A DNA stretch of 64,000 nt from Butyricicoccus sp. Marseille-Q5471 (GCF_951230135.1 NZ_CATNVC010000003.1:248001-312000); one strand, 5' to 3'; positions 8,055-17,083 are shown, counted from the stretch's first letter. Notes: generated by a model from the letters alone, not told the origin. Program-made: numbers and translations.

Positions 8055-8825
8055 TCAAATAAACCCGCTGAACGGTTTGTGCGCGACGGCGCTGTGCAAA
8101 AAATCAATCAGCGTTGTGAAATCGAACACCGGCAGGCCGGTTGCCCGCTGCACATCGACGGCGTAGGGCGGCATGTCGCTGCACTCGAGCAGAATCGCGC
8201 CGAGGTCGGGGCGTTCCCGCTGCGCGTCAAGCGCGGCGGACACCACCTCACGGCGCACCTGCTCGTTGTCAAACGTGCCGCGCCCCTCCAGAATGCAGGA
8301 AAACGCCTCCGCATGCCGCAGGTCACGCAGGACAAGCCCCTCCCGGCTCGTCGTGCCGCAGGCGGCAAGCAGACGGTCGGTCAGCGAGGACAGGTCGGCG
8401 GTCAGCACGCCGATCGGCTGTGCGGGTTTCAACAGCATCCGCATCCACGGCAGCTGCACCAGACTCGACAGCGCGACCGGAACATCAAGCGCCGACGCCA
8501 TTTCCCGCTGATAATTTCCGAAAAAGCCGCACGCGCCCGTGATTGCCCGCACGCCCTTCCTTTGCAGTTTGCTTGCCGCGGTGAGCAGCATGGGCAGCAC
8601 CTCGTCCCCCGCCGCGAAGAGCTGCGCGATGGTCAGCCCCTCAACCGGCTCCATCGCAACCGGATACGAATAAGTGCAGGCGTTGACGACATTGCCGGGC
8701 AGCAGCGGGTAATTGACCTCGTCGATATACAAAATACCGATGGGAAATCCCGCCGCATTCTGCCCCGCCGGCTGGGAAATGACGCCGCCCGCGCCCGGCG
8801 CGAAATAACCGTATTCCCCTGCCAT
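8055..8825 (-). CDS. Aspartate/glutamate racemase family protein
   Basis: About 256 residues, of the Asp/Glu/hydantoin racemase superfamily, which uses two cysteines as acid/base. Visible features are the N-terminal YGYFAPGAGGVISQPAG, a central AITGACGFFGNYQ (first Cys), and a late ILLECSDMPPYAVDVQ (second Cys). The last resembles the LECTxxP motif of uncharacterised members. The start at 8825 lies one base after the upstream oxidoreductase stop; the longer reading invades that gene. It is the last gene before a terminator, so it belongs to the flavin dehydrogenase operon. Substrate is unknown; a racemase next to amino acid oxidation enzymes suggests it supplies one enantiomer to them (inference). 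Confidence 0.85.
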   Translation of the reverse strand: MAGEYGYFAPGAGGVISQPAGQNAAGFPIGILYIDEVNYPLLPGNVVNACTYSYPVAMEPVEGLTIAQLFAAGDEVLPMLLTAASKLQRKGVRAITGACGFFGNYQREMASALDVPVALSSLVQLPWMRMLLKPAQPIGVLTADLSSLTDRLLAACGTTSREGLVLRDLRHAEAFSCILEGRGTFDNEQVRREVVSAALDAQRERPDLGAILLECSDMPPYAVDVQRATGLPVFDFTTLIDFLHSAVAHKPFSGFI

Positions 8826-8826
8826 G

Positions 8827-10008
8827 TCACGCGCTCGCTTTCTGCGCGGCAAAACGTGCGAAATCGAGCCCGGAAATATCAAAATCGGTCTCTTCACCCG
8901 CGACGAGCTGCGCCATCAGCTTGCCCGTGATGGGTGACAGGCAGATGCCGTCCCCCTCGTGTCCGGCGGCGATGAAATAGCCGGGCAGCGTGTCAACCTC
9001 GGACACAATCGGCAGATGATCCTCAATAAACGGCCGCACGCCCGCGTAGGAGCGGATGCAGTTGATGTCCCGCAGCACGGGGTAAAAGCGCAGGCCGCGC
9101 TCGGCGATGGCCTTCATAGCCTCAACCTCCGAACGGATGTCAAACCCGCGGAAGCCGCGGTAGCCGCCGAGCAGCACGTTGTTTGCGTGCGTGTACTCGA
9201 TGTTGAAGGCCACGTTGTACTCCTCCACCAGCGGCGAAACATTGCGCTTAAAGTTGATGCTGTCAAACTTGCTCATCATGTAGCCGAATTCGAGCACCTT
9301 GTGGAAGGAAATCTTCTCGCATTTCTCGGAAATGAGATTCATGCCCTTGCGCGGCTGAATGGGAATGGAAAGACCGGACAGCGCCCCGATGTCGGGCGCC
9401 CACACGCCGCCGCAGTTGACGATTTTGCCTGTCATCAGCTCGCCCTGATCGGTCGAAAGGTGAAACCCGCCCGATACCGGCGTGACGGACGAAATATTGC
9501 AGTAGGTGTACTTGGTAAGGCCGAGCTTTTCGGCCTCGTAGGTAAAGGCAAAGCAGACCTTGTACGGACTCATCGCTGCGTCGCCCGGCGTCCAGATGCC
9601 GCCGACCATGTCTTTCGCAAGGTACGGCTCCATTTCGCACAGGGTTTTGTTGTCCACCATGCCCATCTCGTAGCCGTCGGCGGCCTGCCGGGCGGCGTAG
9701 GCGGACGCTGCTTCGTACTCCGCATCGGTCTCGCACACGTAAAGACAGCCCTTGCGGTCAAACTCAAAATCGTACTCGAACTTTTGTGCAAGCTCCGCAT
9801 AGTGCGCAATGGACGCCGCGCCCATCCGGGTGTCGAGTCCCGGCTGCTTGTCACAGATGAGCGCGACCGCGTCGCAGTGGCTCGACGAGCCGTGCGCAAT
9901 GTCCCCCTTGTCAATCAGCGCGACCTTAAACCCCTTTTCGCACAGGTGATAGGCGACCGACGAGCCGATCGCGCCCGCGCCGATGACCGTTACATCATAC
10001 GTTGTCAT
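8827..10008 (-). CDS. FAD-dependent oxidoreductase, beta-type subunit (DadA/HcnC/sarcosine-oxidase-like)
   Basis: A 393-residue DAO-superfamily flavoprotein. The N-terminal Rossmann motif is VTVIGAGAIGSSVAYHL, with an acidic end of the second strand in LIDKGD. The C-terminal signature GYFIAAGHEGDGICLSPITG is typical of glycine oxidase, D-amino acid dehydrogenase and sarcosine oxidase beta subunits. These enzymes oxidise a C-N bond to an imine. The ATG has GGGAGG 9 bases upstream, and the gene starts one base after the BFD-like gene. With the neighbouring FAD and iron-sulfur proteins it looks like the catalytic subunit of a multi-subunit imino/amino acid dehydrogenase (HcnABC or Lhp/opine-oxidase style). 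Substrate is not deducible. Confidence 0.9.
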   Translation of the reverse strand: MTTYDVTVIGAGAIGSSVAYHLCEKGFKVALIDKGDIAHGSSSHCDAVALICDKQPGLDTRMGAASIAHYAELAQKFEYDFEFDRKGCLYVCETDAEYEAASAYAARQAADGYEMGMVDNKTLCEMEPYLAKDMVGGIWTPGDAAMSPYKVCFAFTYEAEKLGLTKYTYCNISSVTPVSGGFHLSTDQGELMTGKIVNCGGVWAPDIGALSGLSIPIQPRKGMNLISEKCEKISFHKVLEFGYMMSKFDSINFKRNVSPLVEEYNVAFNIEYTHANNVLLGGYRGFRGFDIRSEVEAMKAIAERGLRFYPVLRDINCIRSYAGVRPFIEDHLPIVSEVDTLPGYFIAAGHEGDGICLSPITGKLMAQLVAGEETDFDISGLDFARFAAQKASA

Positions 10009-10009
10009 A

Positions 10010-10291
10010 TCAAACGACCTCCCCGTCAGCCAGCTCGCCGAAGGCAATCGGCCGCACCGGCGGCCTTGGACTGGACGCGCCCACCTGATTTGGCCGCAGT
10101 CCCAGCTCGCTGCACAAAATCTGCTGTACCAGCTTTTCACAGGTGCGCCCCTGACACAGTCCCATACCCGCGCGCACGCGGCGCTTGACGCCGGTCACGT
10201 CCCGCGCGCCCTCGCGGATGGCCTGCCGGATTTCGCCCGCCGTGATTTCCTCGCAGCGGCAGACGATTATCTCGTCGTCATATCGTTCCAT
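10010..10291 (-). CDS. BFD-like [2Fe-2S]-binding protein
   Basis: A 93-residue protein with the four cysteines of BFD-like domains: IIVCRCEEIT (CxC) and GMGLCQGRTC (CxxxxC). In related complexes this domain is either fused to or encoded beside the HcnB-like flavoprotein, where it relays electrons. Its ATG at 10291 shares a base with the TGA of the ferredoxin gene, and its stop lies one base before the DadA-like gene. The longer upstream reading overlaps the ferredoxin and is not used. Expression tightly coupled to both neighbours supports one complex. Confidence 0.9.
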   Translation of the reverse strand: MERYDDEIIVCRCEEITAGEIRQAIREGARDVTGVKRRVRAGMGLCQGRTCEKLVQQILCSELGLRPNQVGASSPRPPVRPIAFGELADGEVV

Positions 10292-10791
10292 CAGCACGTC
10301 CCCCTTTCGATGCCGCGCACCTCGTCGGCAAATGCTTTCGGAATTTCCACCGTCACGACCGGCGTGTGGTCGAAGGCCTTGGGGTTCATCACCCGAACGA
10401 CCGTGCCGCCGCACACCGGCTGTCCCGCGCGGTCGACCGCGGTCACCGCCGCCCCCTCTTCGGGCAGCGGGAAGTATTCATAGGGAAAACCGACCGTCGC
10501 GGTCGTGTCCGAATACGCCTTGTCGACCACAAAAATCGCCATGCCCGGACACTTGGCCACGCACATGCCGCAGCCGGTGCACTGCTCCTCGGCAAGGCAG
10601 GGCAGATTGACAATCGGGTCGCCCACGCAGATGGCACGGGACGGACACGAGGTTTCGCACGGATTGCAGGGAATTTCCTGCACGCACTCGATCACCGCCA
10701 CAGGGCCCTTGGCATACCGCGCGTCCGACGGAACGGCGCGCAGCGCCCGAAGCTCCTCATAGGTGAGGTAGCCGCATTTCAGTAATGGCAT
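10291..10791 (-). CDS. 4Fe-4S dicluster ferredoxin-type subunit
   Basis: About 166 residues with two cysteine clusters: CNPCETSCP and, later, CTGCGMCVAKCP, each with the following isoleucine-rich strand typical of bacterial ferredoxins. A C-terminal beta-rich region follows (VMNPKAFDHTPVVTVEIPK). It probably passes electrons from the flavoproteins to an electron carrier. The ATG at 10791 has AGGGGGG 8 bases upstream, better than the GTG six codons earlier. It lies between the HcnB-like flavoprotein and the BFD-like gene in one operon. Confidence 0.88.
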   Translation of the reverse strand: MPLLKCGYLTYEELRALRAVPSDARYAKGPVAVIECVQEIPCNPCETSCPSRAICVGDPIVNLPCLAEEQCTGCGMCVAKCPGMAIFVVDKAYSDTTATVGFPYEYFPLPEEGAAVTAVDRAGQPVCGGTVVRVMNPKAFDHTPVVTVEIPKAFADEVRGIERGTC

Positions 10792-10805
10792 GTTTTCTTC
10801 CCCCC

Positions 10806-11942
10806 TCACACCGCGGCAAGGCCGCCGCGGCTCTCGTCAAACGCACTGAGAATATCCTGCTTTGCCTGCTCGCGCTTTTCGCCGAACGGCCCCATGCGCA
10901 AAGCGGCCAGCCGCGCCCAGATTTCGTCCTTGCGTGCCTTGGCCTCGTCTTCGGACAGATAGCCGAGCGCTGCCGCCGCCGAAATGCCCGCGATGCGGCC
11001 TTCCTCAAGCGCGGTGTTTGCTTCCTCCACACCGGTCGTGTCGCCCGCGATGTAAACGCCCTCCTGCGAGGTCTCCATGTCCCGATTGTGCAGCGGCACG
11101 CGCCCCCAAACGGGATGGAACGTAAAATCGCACTTCAAAAGCGCGAGCAGCTCGGTCGTCGGCTTGAGTCCCGCGCCGATGGCAACGGTGTCTGCTTCGA
11201 TTTCGCGCTCGGTGCCGGGGATTTCCTGAAATGCATCGTCCAGACCGACAATGACCACGCGGCACACGCGCCCGCTCTCGTCCGGCACGACCCGCTTGAT
11301 GGTGTGGCTCGTATAAATCGGCACGCCCGCGCGGGCGATTTTTGCCGCATGCACCGCGTAACCGCCGATCTTCGGCGCAGCCTCGACCAGCGCCGCGACT
11401 TCACACCCCGCCTGCATCAGCTGGTAGGACACGATGAGTCCCACGTTGCCGCTGCCCAGCATGACAACGCGCCTGCCGGGCTTTACATGGTTTACATTTA
11501 CCATCGTCTGTGCCGCGCCCGCGCCCATCACGCCCGGGGTCGTCCAGCCGTCAAAGCGGACGACGTTCTCGCTCGCGCCCGCGGCGACGATGATTTTCTG
11601 CGCGTGCACGGTGACGAACGCACCTGCCGTGCCGTCCTGTCCGTGGCGCACGCCGACTTTATTTCCCGGGAACAGACCGATGACGGTCGAGCCGAGCCAA
11701 AGCTCCACGCCCTTGTCCTCGGCTTCGTCGAGCATCATGCGGCCGATGTCGATGCCGCGCGTGCCCGAGCGGTGCGCGGACGAGCCGAAAAACTTGTGAA
11801 TCTGCTTAAAAAGCTGTCCGCCCGGCCGCATGTTGAGGTCGATGCACAGCACCCTTGCGCCCGCGCCTGCCGCTTCGATGGCGGCGGACAGACCCGCAGG
11901 CCCCGCCCCGACGACGACTATCTCGCGTTCCAGCATGCTCAC
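10806..11942 (-). CDS. FAD/NAD(P)-dependent oxidoreductase, alpha-type subunit (HcnB-like)
   Basis: A 378-residue pyridine-nucleotide-disulfide-type flavoprotein. The FAD motif is VVVGAGPAGLSAAIEAAGAG, the RPGGQL loop follows, and a second dinucleotide motif VVMLGSGNVGLI lies near residue 170. The ATG motif segment GVYIAGDTTGVEEANTAL closes the FAD domain. It matches the HcnB/sarcosine oxidase alpha/opine oxidase A group. The GTG start at 11942 overlaps the TGA of the 2Fe-2S gene; an ATG two codons later is an alternative. Unlike many relatives it has no C-terminal BFD domain; that domain is encoded separately at 10010-10291. Confidence 0.9.
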   Translation of the reverse strand: MSMLEREIVVVGAGPAGLSAAIEAAGAGARVLCIDLNMRPGGQLFKQIHKFFGSSAHRSGTRGIDIGRMMLDEAEDKGVELWLGSTVIGLFPGNKVGVRHGQDGTAGAFVTVHAQKIIVAAGASENVVRFDGWTTPGVMGAGAAQTMVNVNHVKPGRRVVMLGSGNVGLIVSYQLMQAGCEVAALVEAAPKIGGYAVHAAKIARAGVPIYTSHTIKRVVPDESGRVCRVVIVGLDDAFQEIPGTEREIEADTVAIGAGLKPTTELLALLKCDFTFHPVWGRVPLHNRDMETSQEGVYIAGDTTGVEEANTALEEGRIAGISAAAALGYLSEDEAKARKDEIWARLAALRMGPFGEKREQAKQDILSAFDESRGGLAAV

Positions 11943-12256
11943 GCACCCGCCTTTCCAAGTCCGTTCTGTGTCTCAATGACCATGCCCGCACGCACCGGCG
12001 TGATGCAGGTGCGCACATTGGGCTTGCCGTCGACAATCATGGCGCAGTCGGTACACTGCCCGATGCCGCAGAACAACCCGCGCGGCTCCTGTTTTTTGAC
12101 CGTATAGCGATTGATTATGATTCCCTTCGCCAGCAGCGCCGCCAGAATGGCTTCGCCCTCAAAGGCTTCGACAGGCTGACCGTCCACCGTAATGGTGACC
12201 AGCCGCCCGGATGGCGCCGTATCCAGCACCACATGGTTTTCCACACGCATACACAT
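11939..12256 (-). CDS. (2Fe-2S)-binding protein (HcnA-like)
   Basis: About 105 residues with the ferredoxin-like pattern GLFCGIGQCTDCAMIVDG followed by VRTC, the four-cysteine set of HcnA/sarcosine oxidase N-terminal [2Fe-2S] domains. N-terminal strands (RLVTITVDGQPVEAFEG) form the usual beta-grasp. The ATG at 12256 has GGGGG 9 bases upstream. It is the first gene of the flavin/iron-sulfur cluster, after the hairpin-rich gap behind ridA, and overlaps the next gene by 4 bases. It likely forms the proximal electron relay of the complex. Confidence 0.88.
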   Translation of the reverse strand: MCMRVENHVVLDTAPSGRLVTITVDGQPVEAFEGEAILAALLAKGIIINRYTVKKQEPRGLFCGIGQCTDCAMIVDGKPNVRTCITPVRAGMVIETQNGLGKAGA

Positions 12257-12405
12257 ACCGTGTTGCCCCCAAATCAAAATAAGTTGTCGCGCTGCGCCGC
12301 CCCACGCGCCGCAGCGCCATAGGATACCCGCCTTGCCGCGGCTTCGCCGCAGCAAGGCACCTCTGCCTTGGGACCCGCGTCCAAGGGGGACTGATCCCCC
12401 CTGGA
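12257..12405 (-). repeat. Hairpin-rich intergenic element, copy E (after ridA)
   Basis: On the minus strand the element begins at the ridA TAG with a TCCAGGGGG...CCCCCTTGGA stem like the first hairpin of copies A and B. A CCTTGC...GCAAGG hairpin follows, then a GCGCTGCG...CGCAGCGC stem of the kind also seen after copies B and D. It lacks the CGCATGT-loop hairpin. It separates the transporter/aminotransferase genes from the flavin dehydrogenase genes and could reduce readthrough or shape mRNA ends. Confidence 0.6.
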
Positions 12406-12777
12406 CTAGATGTACGCTTCGACCTGCATCTCCACCAGCGCCCCGCCCTCCATGCCGGCGACCTGCACACAGCAGCGCGACGGGAACGGATCGCTGAAAT
12501 AGGTCTGATACACCGCGTTCATGCCCGGCTTATCCGCGGCGTTTGCGATATAAATCGTGCATTTGAGCACCTTGTCCATCGACGAGCCGGCCTGCTCGAG
12601 CACCAGACGAAGATTCTCCATCGTCTGGCGGGTCTGCGCTTCGATGCCGCCGCCGACAAGTGCACCGTCCCGGTCGATGCCCACCTGCGTTGCGTATACC
12701 ATGCTGCCGAAGGTCAATCCCTGCACATAGGGACCCGCCGCTTCGGCCACGTCTTTACAGAAAATCTCCTGCTTCAT
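12406..12777 (-). CDS. RidA family protein (enamine/imine deaminase)
   Basis: A 123-residue YjgF/YER057c/UK114 protein. Family landmarks are GPYVQGLTFGSMVYATQVG, the QTRQTMENL helix, and the catalytic Arg in DPFPSRCCVQV followed by EMQVEAYI. RidA hydrolyses reactive enamines and imines to keto acids and ammonia. The ATG at 12777 has AGGAGG 7 bases upstream. Its place between oxidative deamination enzymes makes sense: flavin amino acid dehydrogenases release imines, which RidA would hydrolyse (inference). Confidence 0.93.
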   Translation of the reverse strand: MKQEIFCKDVAEAAGPYVQGLTFGSMVYATQVGIDRDGALVGGGIEAQTRQTMENLRLVLEQAGSSMDKVLKCTIYIANAADKPGMNAVYQTYFSDPFPSRCCVQVAGMEGGALVEMQVEAYI

Positions 12778-12789
12778 CAAAAGTCCTCC

Positions 12790-13773
12790 TCAGAACGCGA
12801 TATGTACCTCTTTGTTGACCAGATTGCTTGGAATCTGCCGCAGGCTCAGGCGCTGCACCAGCTGCTCGAGCGCCATTTTGCGGCCGTTGTAGAACGAATC
12901 CTCCGACAAAAACGCCGCGTGCGGGGTGATGACCGTGTTTTCGAGCGCGAAAAGCGCGCTCTGCTCGGTCGCTTCGTCTTCAATCACGTCCACGGCAGCG
13001 GCAAGAATTTCACCCGTTTGCAGGGCGTACACAAGCGCCGCTTCGTCCACAACACCGCCGCGTGCGGTATTGATAAAAAAGGCCGAGGGCTTCATTTTCG
13101 CAAATTGCGCCGCGCCCATCATGCCGCGCGTCGCGTCACTCAGCGGACAGTGCATCGATACCACATCCGACCTTTCGCACAGCTCCTCGAGCGTTTCGGC
13201 TTTTTCTACGCCGAACTCCGCGAGATAATCGCGGGTTTTGGTCGGCGCATAGACCAGCACGTGCATGCCGAGCGCCTTGAGCACCGGCAGCATCGCCTTG
13301 GGGATGGAGCCGAAAAACACCATGCCGAACGTCTTGCCCGACAGGCGGCGCATGGTGTGGCCGAGCAGCGGATTCCACTTGCCCGCGCGCACCGTGCGGT
13401 CGAGAAAGGTAATCTGCCGCGCAAGGTCGAGCAGCATGCCGACCGTGTGGGTCGCCACCTCCTCGGTGCAAAAGCCGGGGATGTTGGTCACACACACGCC
13501 GTGCGCCGTCGCCGCAGGAATGTCGACGTTGTTGTAGCCGATTGACTGCAGCGCCACGATTTTAAGGTGCGGCAGCTTCTTCATCCGCGCCGCCGTCACC
13601 TGATCGTACTCGACGACCACGCCGTCCGCCGCTTGCACGGCTTCGGTGAATTCGGTTTTGCGGTCGGGATCTTTCATTTCAATCAGCTCGATATCGGTCA
13701 CGCCCCACTCGCGCAGCAGGCGGTTTTCATAGTCTAAGTTGTCGTCAATGTTGTAATAAATGACCTTGGCCAT
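12790..13773 (-). CDS. D-2-hydroxyacid dehydrogenase family protein with altered nucleotide loop
   Basis: A 327-residue member of the D-isomer specific 2-hydroxyacid dehydrogenases, which interconvert 2-oxo acids and D-2-hydroxyacids with NAD(P)H. Conserved points are GYNNVDIPAA, the substrate Arg in NTARGGVVDEAAL (Arg238), an acidic DVIEDE stretch (around 263-267) and catalytic His285 in TPHAAFLSEDS. The glycine-rich loop is unusual: where relatives have GxGxxG, this reads GMVFFGSIPKAM (150-161), with Phe153 and Pro158 in place of two glycines. It lies between ridA and the aminotransferase, a good position for reducing the 2-oxo acid they produce. Confidence 0.87.
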   Translation of the reverse strand: MAKVIYYNIDDNLDYENRLLREWGVTDIELIEMKDPDRKTEFTEAVQAADGVVVEYDQVTAARMKKLPHLKIVALQSIGYNNVDIPAATAHGVCVTNIPGFCTEEVATHTVGMLLDLARQITFLDRTVRAGKWNPLLGHTMRRLSGKTFGMVFFGSIPKAMLPVLKALGMHVLVYAPTKTRDYLAEFGVEKAETLEELCERSDVVSMHCPLSDATRGMMGAAQFAKMKPSAFFINTARGGVVDEAALVYALQTGEILAAAVDVIEDEATEQSALFALENTVITPHAAFLSEDSFYNGRKMALEQLVQRLSLRQIPSNLVNKEVHIAF

Positions 13774-13785
13774 GCTGTTTCCTCC

Positions 13786-15084
13786 TTAGTAGCCCGCTTC
13801 CCGGCACACAGCGGCAACCGCGTCCTCAAAGATGGCAAGTCCCGCGTCAAGCTCCGCCTTGGTGACGTTCAGCGGGGTCGCAAAGCGCATGCCGTTGCCG
13901 TTTACACCGCAGGACAGCGTGAGCATATGGTTCTCAAAGCACAAATCCTTGACCTTGCCGAACAGATCGCCCGCAGGCGTGCCATCGGGACGGCAGAACT
14001 CGACTGCCACCATCAGGCCAAGACCGCGCACGTCGTACACAATGGGGTACTTTTCCTTCATTTCGAGCAGGCGGTTCTTGAGATAACCGCCCATTTCATT
14101 GACATTCTTGAGAATATCCTGCTTTTCAAACTCGTCGAGCACGGCGAGGGCGGCTGCCGCGGCGACAGGGTTGCCGCCGAAGGTCGTGCCGTGCATGCCG
14201 GCGTGCCACTCGGCCATGATTTTGGGCGTGGAGATGACCGCGCTCATCGGCAGTCCGCCCGCAATCGCCTTGCCGACCGTCATAATATCGGGCACGACGC
14301 CGAAGTGCTCGGACGCGAACATCTTTCCCGTACGGCCGTAGCCGGACTGCACCTCGTCAAAAATCAGCAGGATGCCGTGCTTGTCACACAGGTCGCGCAC
14401 GCCCTGCACAAACGCCTTGGTCGGAACGACATAGCCGCCCTCGCCCTGCACCGCCTCCATCATAATCGCGGCAACCGTATCGGGCGCGACGATGTATTTG
14501 AACAGGTTTTCAATCTCGTTTAAGCAGTATTCGGTGCGCTGATCCTCGTCAAAACCTGCGGGACAGAGGTCGCGCGTCGGATAGGGGGTGAAGTACACAC
14601 CGCCCATCAGCGGCTCGTAGTGCTTGCGGTACTTGGCATTCGACCCTGTGACCGTGGTTGCACCAATCGTGCGGCCGTGGAACGAACCCTTGAATGCGAT
14701 AATCGCCGGACGCTTGGTGTATGCGCGGGCAAGCTTGAGCGCACCGTCGTTGGCCTCCGCGCCGCCGTTCGAGAAAAAGATGCTCGACAGCTCTCCCGGG
14801 CACTGCTCGGCCAGACGCTTGGCAAGCGCGAGCGTCGTCGGGAAGTTAACCAGATTAAACGAGGCGTTAATCAGCTTGCCCGCCTGCTCGGAAATGGCCT
14901 TTACGATTGCCGGATGGCTGTGGCCAAGCGCGTTGACCGCGATGCCCTGCACAAAATCCAGGTATTTTTCGCCGTCAACGGTTGTTACGTAACAGCCTTC
15001 GCCGCGCTCGACGACCAAATCGGTGCTTTTTGCAAGCGCGGGGCTGAGATAGGGCTGATAATCGGAAAATTTCATCGTAGACAT
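13786..15084 (-). CDS. Class III aminotransferase (GabT/acetylornithine-type)
   Basis: A 432-residue PLP enzyme of fold type I, class III. Visible features are [12 protein letters not shown], the [18 protein letters not shown] phosphate-binding segment, [34 protein letters not shown] with the PLP-pyridine Asp, and [11 protein letters not shown] with the Schiff-base Lys272. It probably removes an omega-amino group (4-aminobutyrate, 5-aminovalerate, ornithine or similar), forming a semialdehyde. The adjacent iron alcohol dehydrogenase could reduce that semialdehyde. ATG with AAAGGAGAG upstream. Exact donor cannot be told. Confidence 0.92.
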   Translation of the reverse strand: MSTMKFSDYQPYLSPALAKSTDLVVERGEGCYVTTVDGEKYLDFVQGIAVNALGHSHPAIVKAISEQAGKLINASFNLVNFPTTLALAKRLAEQCPGELSSIFFSNGGAEANDGALKLARAYTKRPAIIAFKGSFHGRTIGATTVTGSNAKYRKHYEPLMGGVYFTPYPTRDLCPAGFDEDQRTEYCLNEIENLFKYIVAPDTVAAIMMEAVQGEGGYVVPTKAFVQGVRDLCDKHGILLIFDEVQSGYGRTGKMFASEHFGVVPDIMTVGKAIAGGLPMSAVISTPKIMAEWHAGMHGTTFGGNPVAAAAALAVLDEFEKQDILKNVNEMGGYLKNRLLEMKEKYPIVYDVRGLGLMVAVEFCRPDGTPAGDLFGKVKDLCFENHMLTLSCGVNGNGMRFATPLNVTKAELDAGLAIFEDAVAAVCREAGY

Positions 15085-15168
15085 GAAACAATCTCTCCTT
15101 TATAACTGTTGTGGTTGCGTTCCGCACGCGGCGTGCACGGCGGACGCAGATACAAATATTCGTTCACG

Positions 15169-16335
15169 TTAAATCGCCTTCTCCAGAAAGTCGTAAACGT
15201 CCTGCTCGGTGATTCGGACGGGGTTGACGGCCAGCAGACGGTACCCCATCGTGCCGCGCACGATTTCATCGAACATATCGCGCCGCACGCCGAGGTCGGA
15301 CAGGCGCTTCGGAATGCCGATGTCGGCGGACAGCGTTTTGACCGCTTGAACGGCCTTTTCCGCCGCGTCCCGCTCGGAAAGTCCCTCGGTGCGCTCGCCG
15401 AGCAGTGCGGCGATGCGTGCGAATTTGGCGAGACTGCCCGGCAGGTTGCGCGCCATCACAACCGGCAGCATGACGGCGTTGGTCGCGCCGTGCGAGGTAT
15501 GTGCCGCGCCGCCGATGGACTGCGAAACGCCGTGCACCGCGCCCAGTCCCGCGTTGAGGAAGGCCGCCGCGCCGAGTACGGCCGCAACCGCCATGCCGCC
15601 GCGCGATGCACAATCCGCGCCGTTGCCGACCGCGGTGCGCAGATGCGTGCCGATTAGCTCGATGCACTTTTCCGCATACGCGTCGCTCATCGGACTTGCG
15701 TTAACCGACACATAGGCTTCGACCGCATGGGTCAGCGCGTCCATGCCGGTCGCGGCGGTGACAGCGGGCGGCATGCCGCGCTGCAGCAGCGGATCGACCA
15801 CTGCGAAGCGCGGAATCAGGCTCTCATGCGTGAGCGACAGCTTGACGCCGCGCTCGGTGTCGTCGACCACGCTCGCCGCCGTAACCTCGCTGCCGCTGCC
15901 CGCGGTAGACGGTACGGCAATCAGCGGCAGAGGCGCGTTTTTGACGGTTTTGCAGCCGCCGAACAGATAATCCCGGATGGAACCATCGTTCGTGGCGAGC
16001 GCGGCCATCGCCTTGGCGCAGTCAATCGGACTGCCGCCGCCGACCGCAATCAGCAGCTTCGCCCCGCTCTGCCGCACCATCTGTGCGGCCTTGTCGACCG
16101 AGGAGACGGTCGGCTCGGGTCGGGTGTCGGAAAAGACCGTGACGTGCAGGCCGTCCCGCTCGAGCGCCCCGACGATTTCGGCGAAGTAAGGCTCCTTCGA
16201 CACACGCGGGCCGGTCACGAGCAGCACCCGCGCTTCCCCTTCGGGCAGCAACCTGCGGCACAGCGCGCCGAGCGCGAGCGCCTTGCCCTCGCCAAAGACG
16301 ATGCGCGCGGGCATTTGAAACGAAAAATCCTTCAT
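15169..16335 (-). CDS. Iron-containing alcohol dehydrogenase
   Basis: A 388-residue group III alcohol dehydrogenase. The NAD loop is LLIAVGGGSPIDCAKA. The metal region has ATGMDALTHAVEAYVS and the two histidines in AVHGVSQSIGGAAHTSHGATNAVMLP. PSTAGSGSEVTAASVV is the conserved catalytic segment. Such enzymes reduce aldehydes or semialdehydes. The ATG is preceded by GGAGG. Downstream of the ABC transporter and upstream of the aminotransferase, it is probably the aldehyde reductase of the same pathway. It differs from the second iron ADH at 47511-48668. Confidence 0.92.
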   Translation of the reverse strand: MKDFSFQMPARIVFGEGKALALGALCRRLLPEGEARVLLVTGPRVSKEPYFAEIVGALERDGLHVTVFSDTRPEPTVSSVDKAAQMVRQSGAKLLIAVGGGSPIDCAKAMAALATNDGSIRDYLFGGCKTVKNAPLPLIAVPSTAGSGSEVTAASVVDDTERGVKLSLTHESLIPRFAVVDPLLQRGMPPAVTAATGMDALTHAVEAYVSVNASPMSDAYAEKCIELIGTHLRTAVGNGADCASRGGMAVAAVLGAAAFLNAGLGAVHGVSQSIGGAAHTSHGATNAVMLPVVMARNLPGSLAKFARIAALLGERTEGLSERDAAEKAVQAVKTLSADIGIPKRLSDLGVRRDMFDEIVRGTMGYRLLAVNPVRITEQDVYDFLEKAI

Positions 16336-16339
16336 GTTT

Positions 16340-17083
16340 TTACCTCCCCGCGCCGAGCACGGCTGTCAGCACGCCCGGCTTTTTGACCGCCGCCGTTCTT
16401 TCACGGAATTTACCCAGCCGTCTTTCGAGCACCGCAAACAGCTGGTCAAACACAATGCAGATGCCCCAGTAGATGAGCGCCGCGACGATATAGGTTTCGA
16501 GAAACATCTGAAAGCCGGTCGCGTAGTTTTTGGCCGCGCCCATCATTTCTACCATGTTGACCAGATAGGCAAGCGACGTCGTTTTGAGTAAATTGACAAA
16601 GTGGTTGCCGAAAATCGGCACGGCTACGACCACCATCTGCGGCACGATGATGCGCCGCATGGCCTGAAAGCCGGTGAAGCCCGCCGCCATGCACGCCTCC
16701 TTCTGCCCCTTGGGCACGGTGCGGTAGGCCGAGACGAACATATCCGCCATATAGGGCGCATAGGCCAGGCCGAAGGCCAGCACGGCGAACAGCAGCTGCG
16801 GCGGGTTGCGGCGGTCATAGGACAGTCCTGCGGCAATCAGCCCGTCGGGCAGCGAATTGAAGGCGAGGTACAAAAACACCAGCACCGGCACGCCCTTGAG
16901 AAACGAGCACACGAAGTGCGACAGCGGGCCGAGCACGGGAAACCGCGTTTCAATCGCGGCGGCAAGCAGCACGCCCACAAGCAGCGCCAGCACGGTGGAC
17001 AGCAGCGCCATCTGCATGGTCACGCCGAATTTTTGCAGGATGGGCGCAAAGCACATGCCCGCGTAAGCAAAATCAAAGCTCAT
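16340..17083 (-). CDS. Amino acid ABC transporter permease (second)
   Basis: A 247-residue HisM/GlnP-type permease with about five membrane helices. The EAA loop reads QKEACMAAGFTGFQAMRRIIVPQ and docks with the ATPase. Its ATG at 17083 overlaps the stop of the preceding permease (ATGA), so both are translated together and probably form a heterodimer. It is the last gene of the transporter set, 4 bases before the iron ADH. The longer N-terminal reading overlaps the partner permease and is rejected. Confidence 0.93.
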   Translation of the reverse strand: MSFDFAYAGMCFAPILQKFGVTMQMALLSTVLALLVGVLLAAAIETRFPVLGPLSHFVCSFLKGVPVLVFLYLAFNSLPDGLIAAGLSYDRRNPPQLLFAVLAFGLAYAPYMADMFVSAYRTVPKGQKEACMAAGFTGFQAMRRIIVPQMVVVAVPIFGNHFVNLLKTTSLAYLVNMVEMMGAAKNYATGFQMFLETYIVAALIYWGICIVFDQLFAVLERRLGKFRERTAAVKKPGVLTAVLGAGR

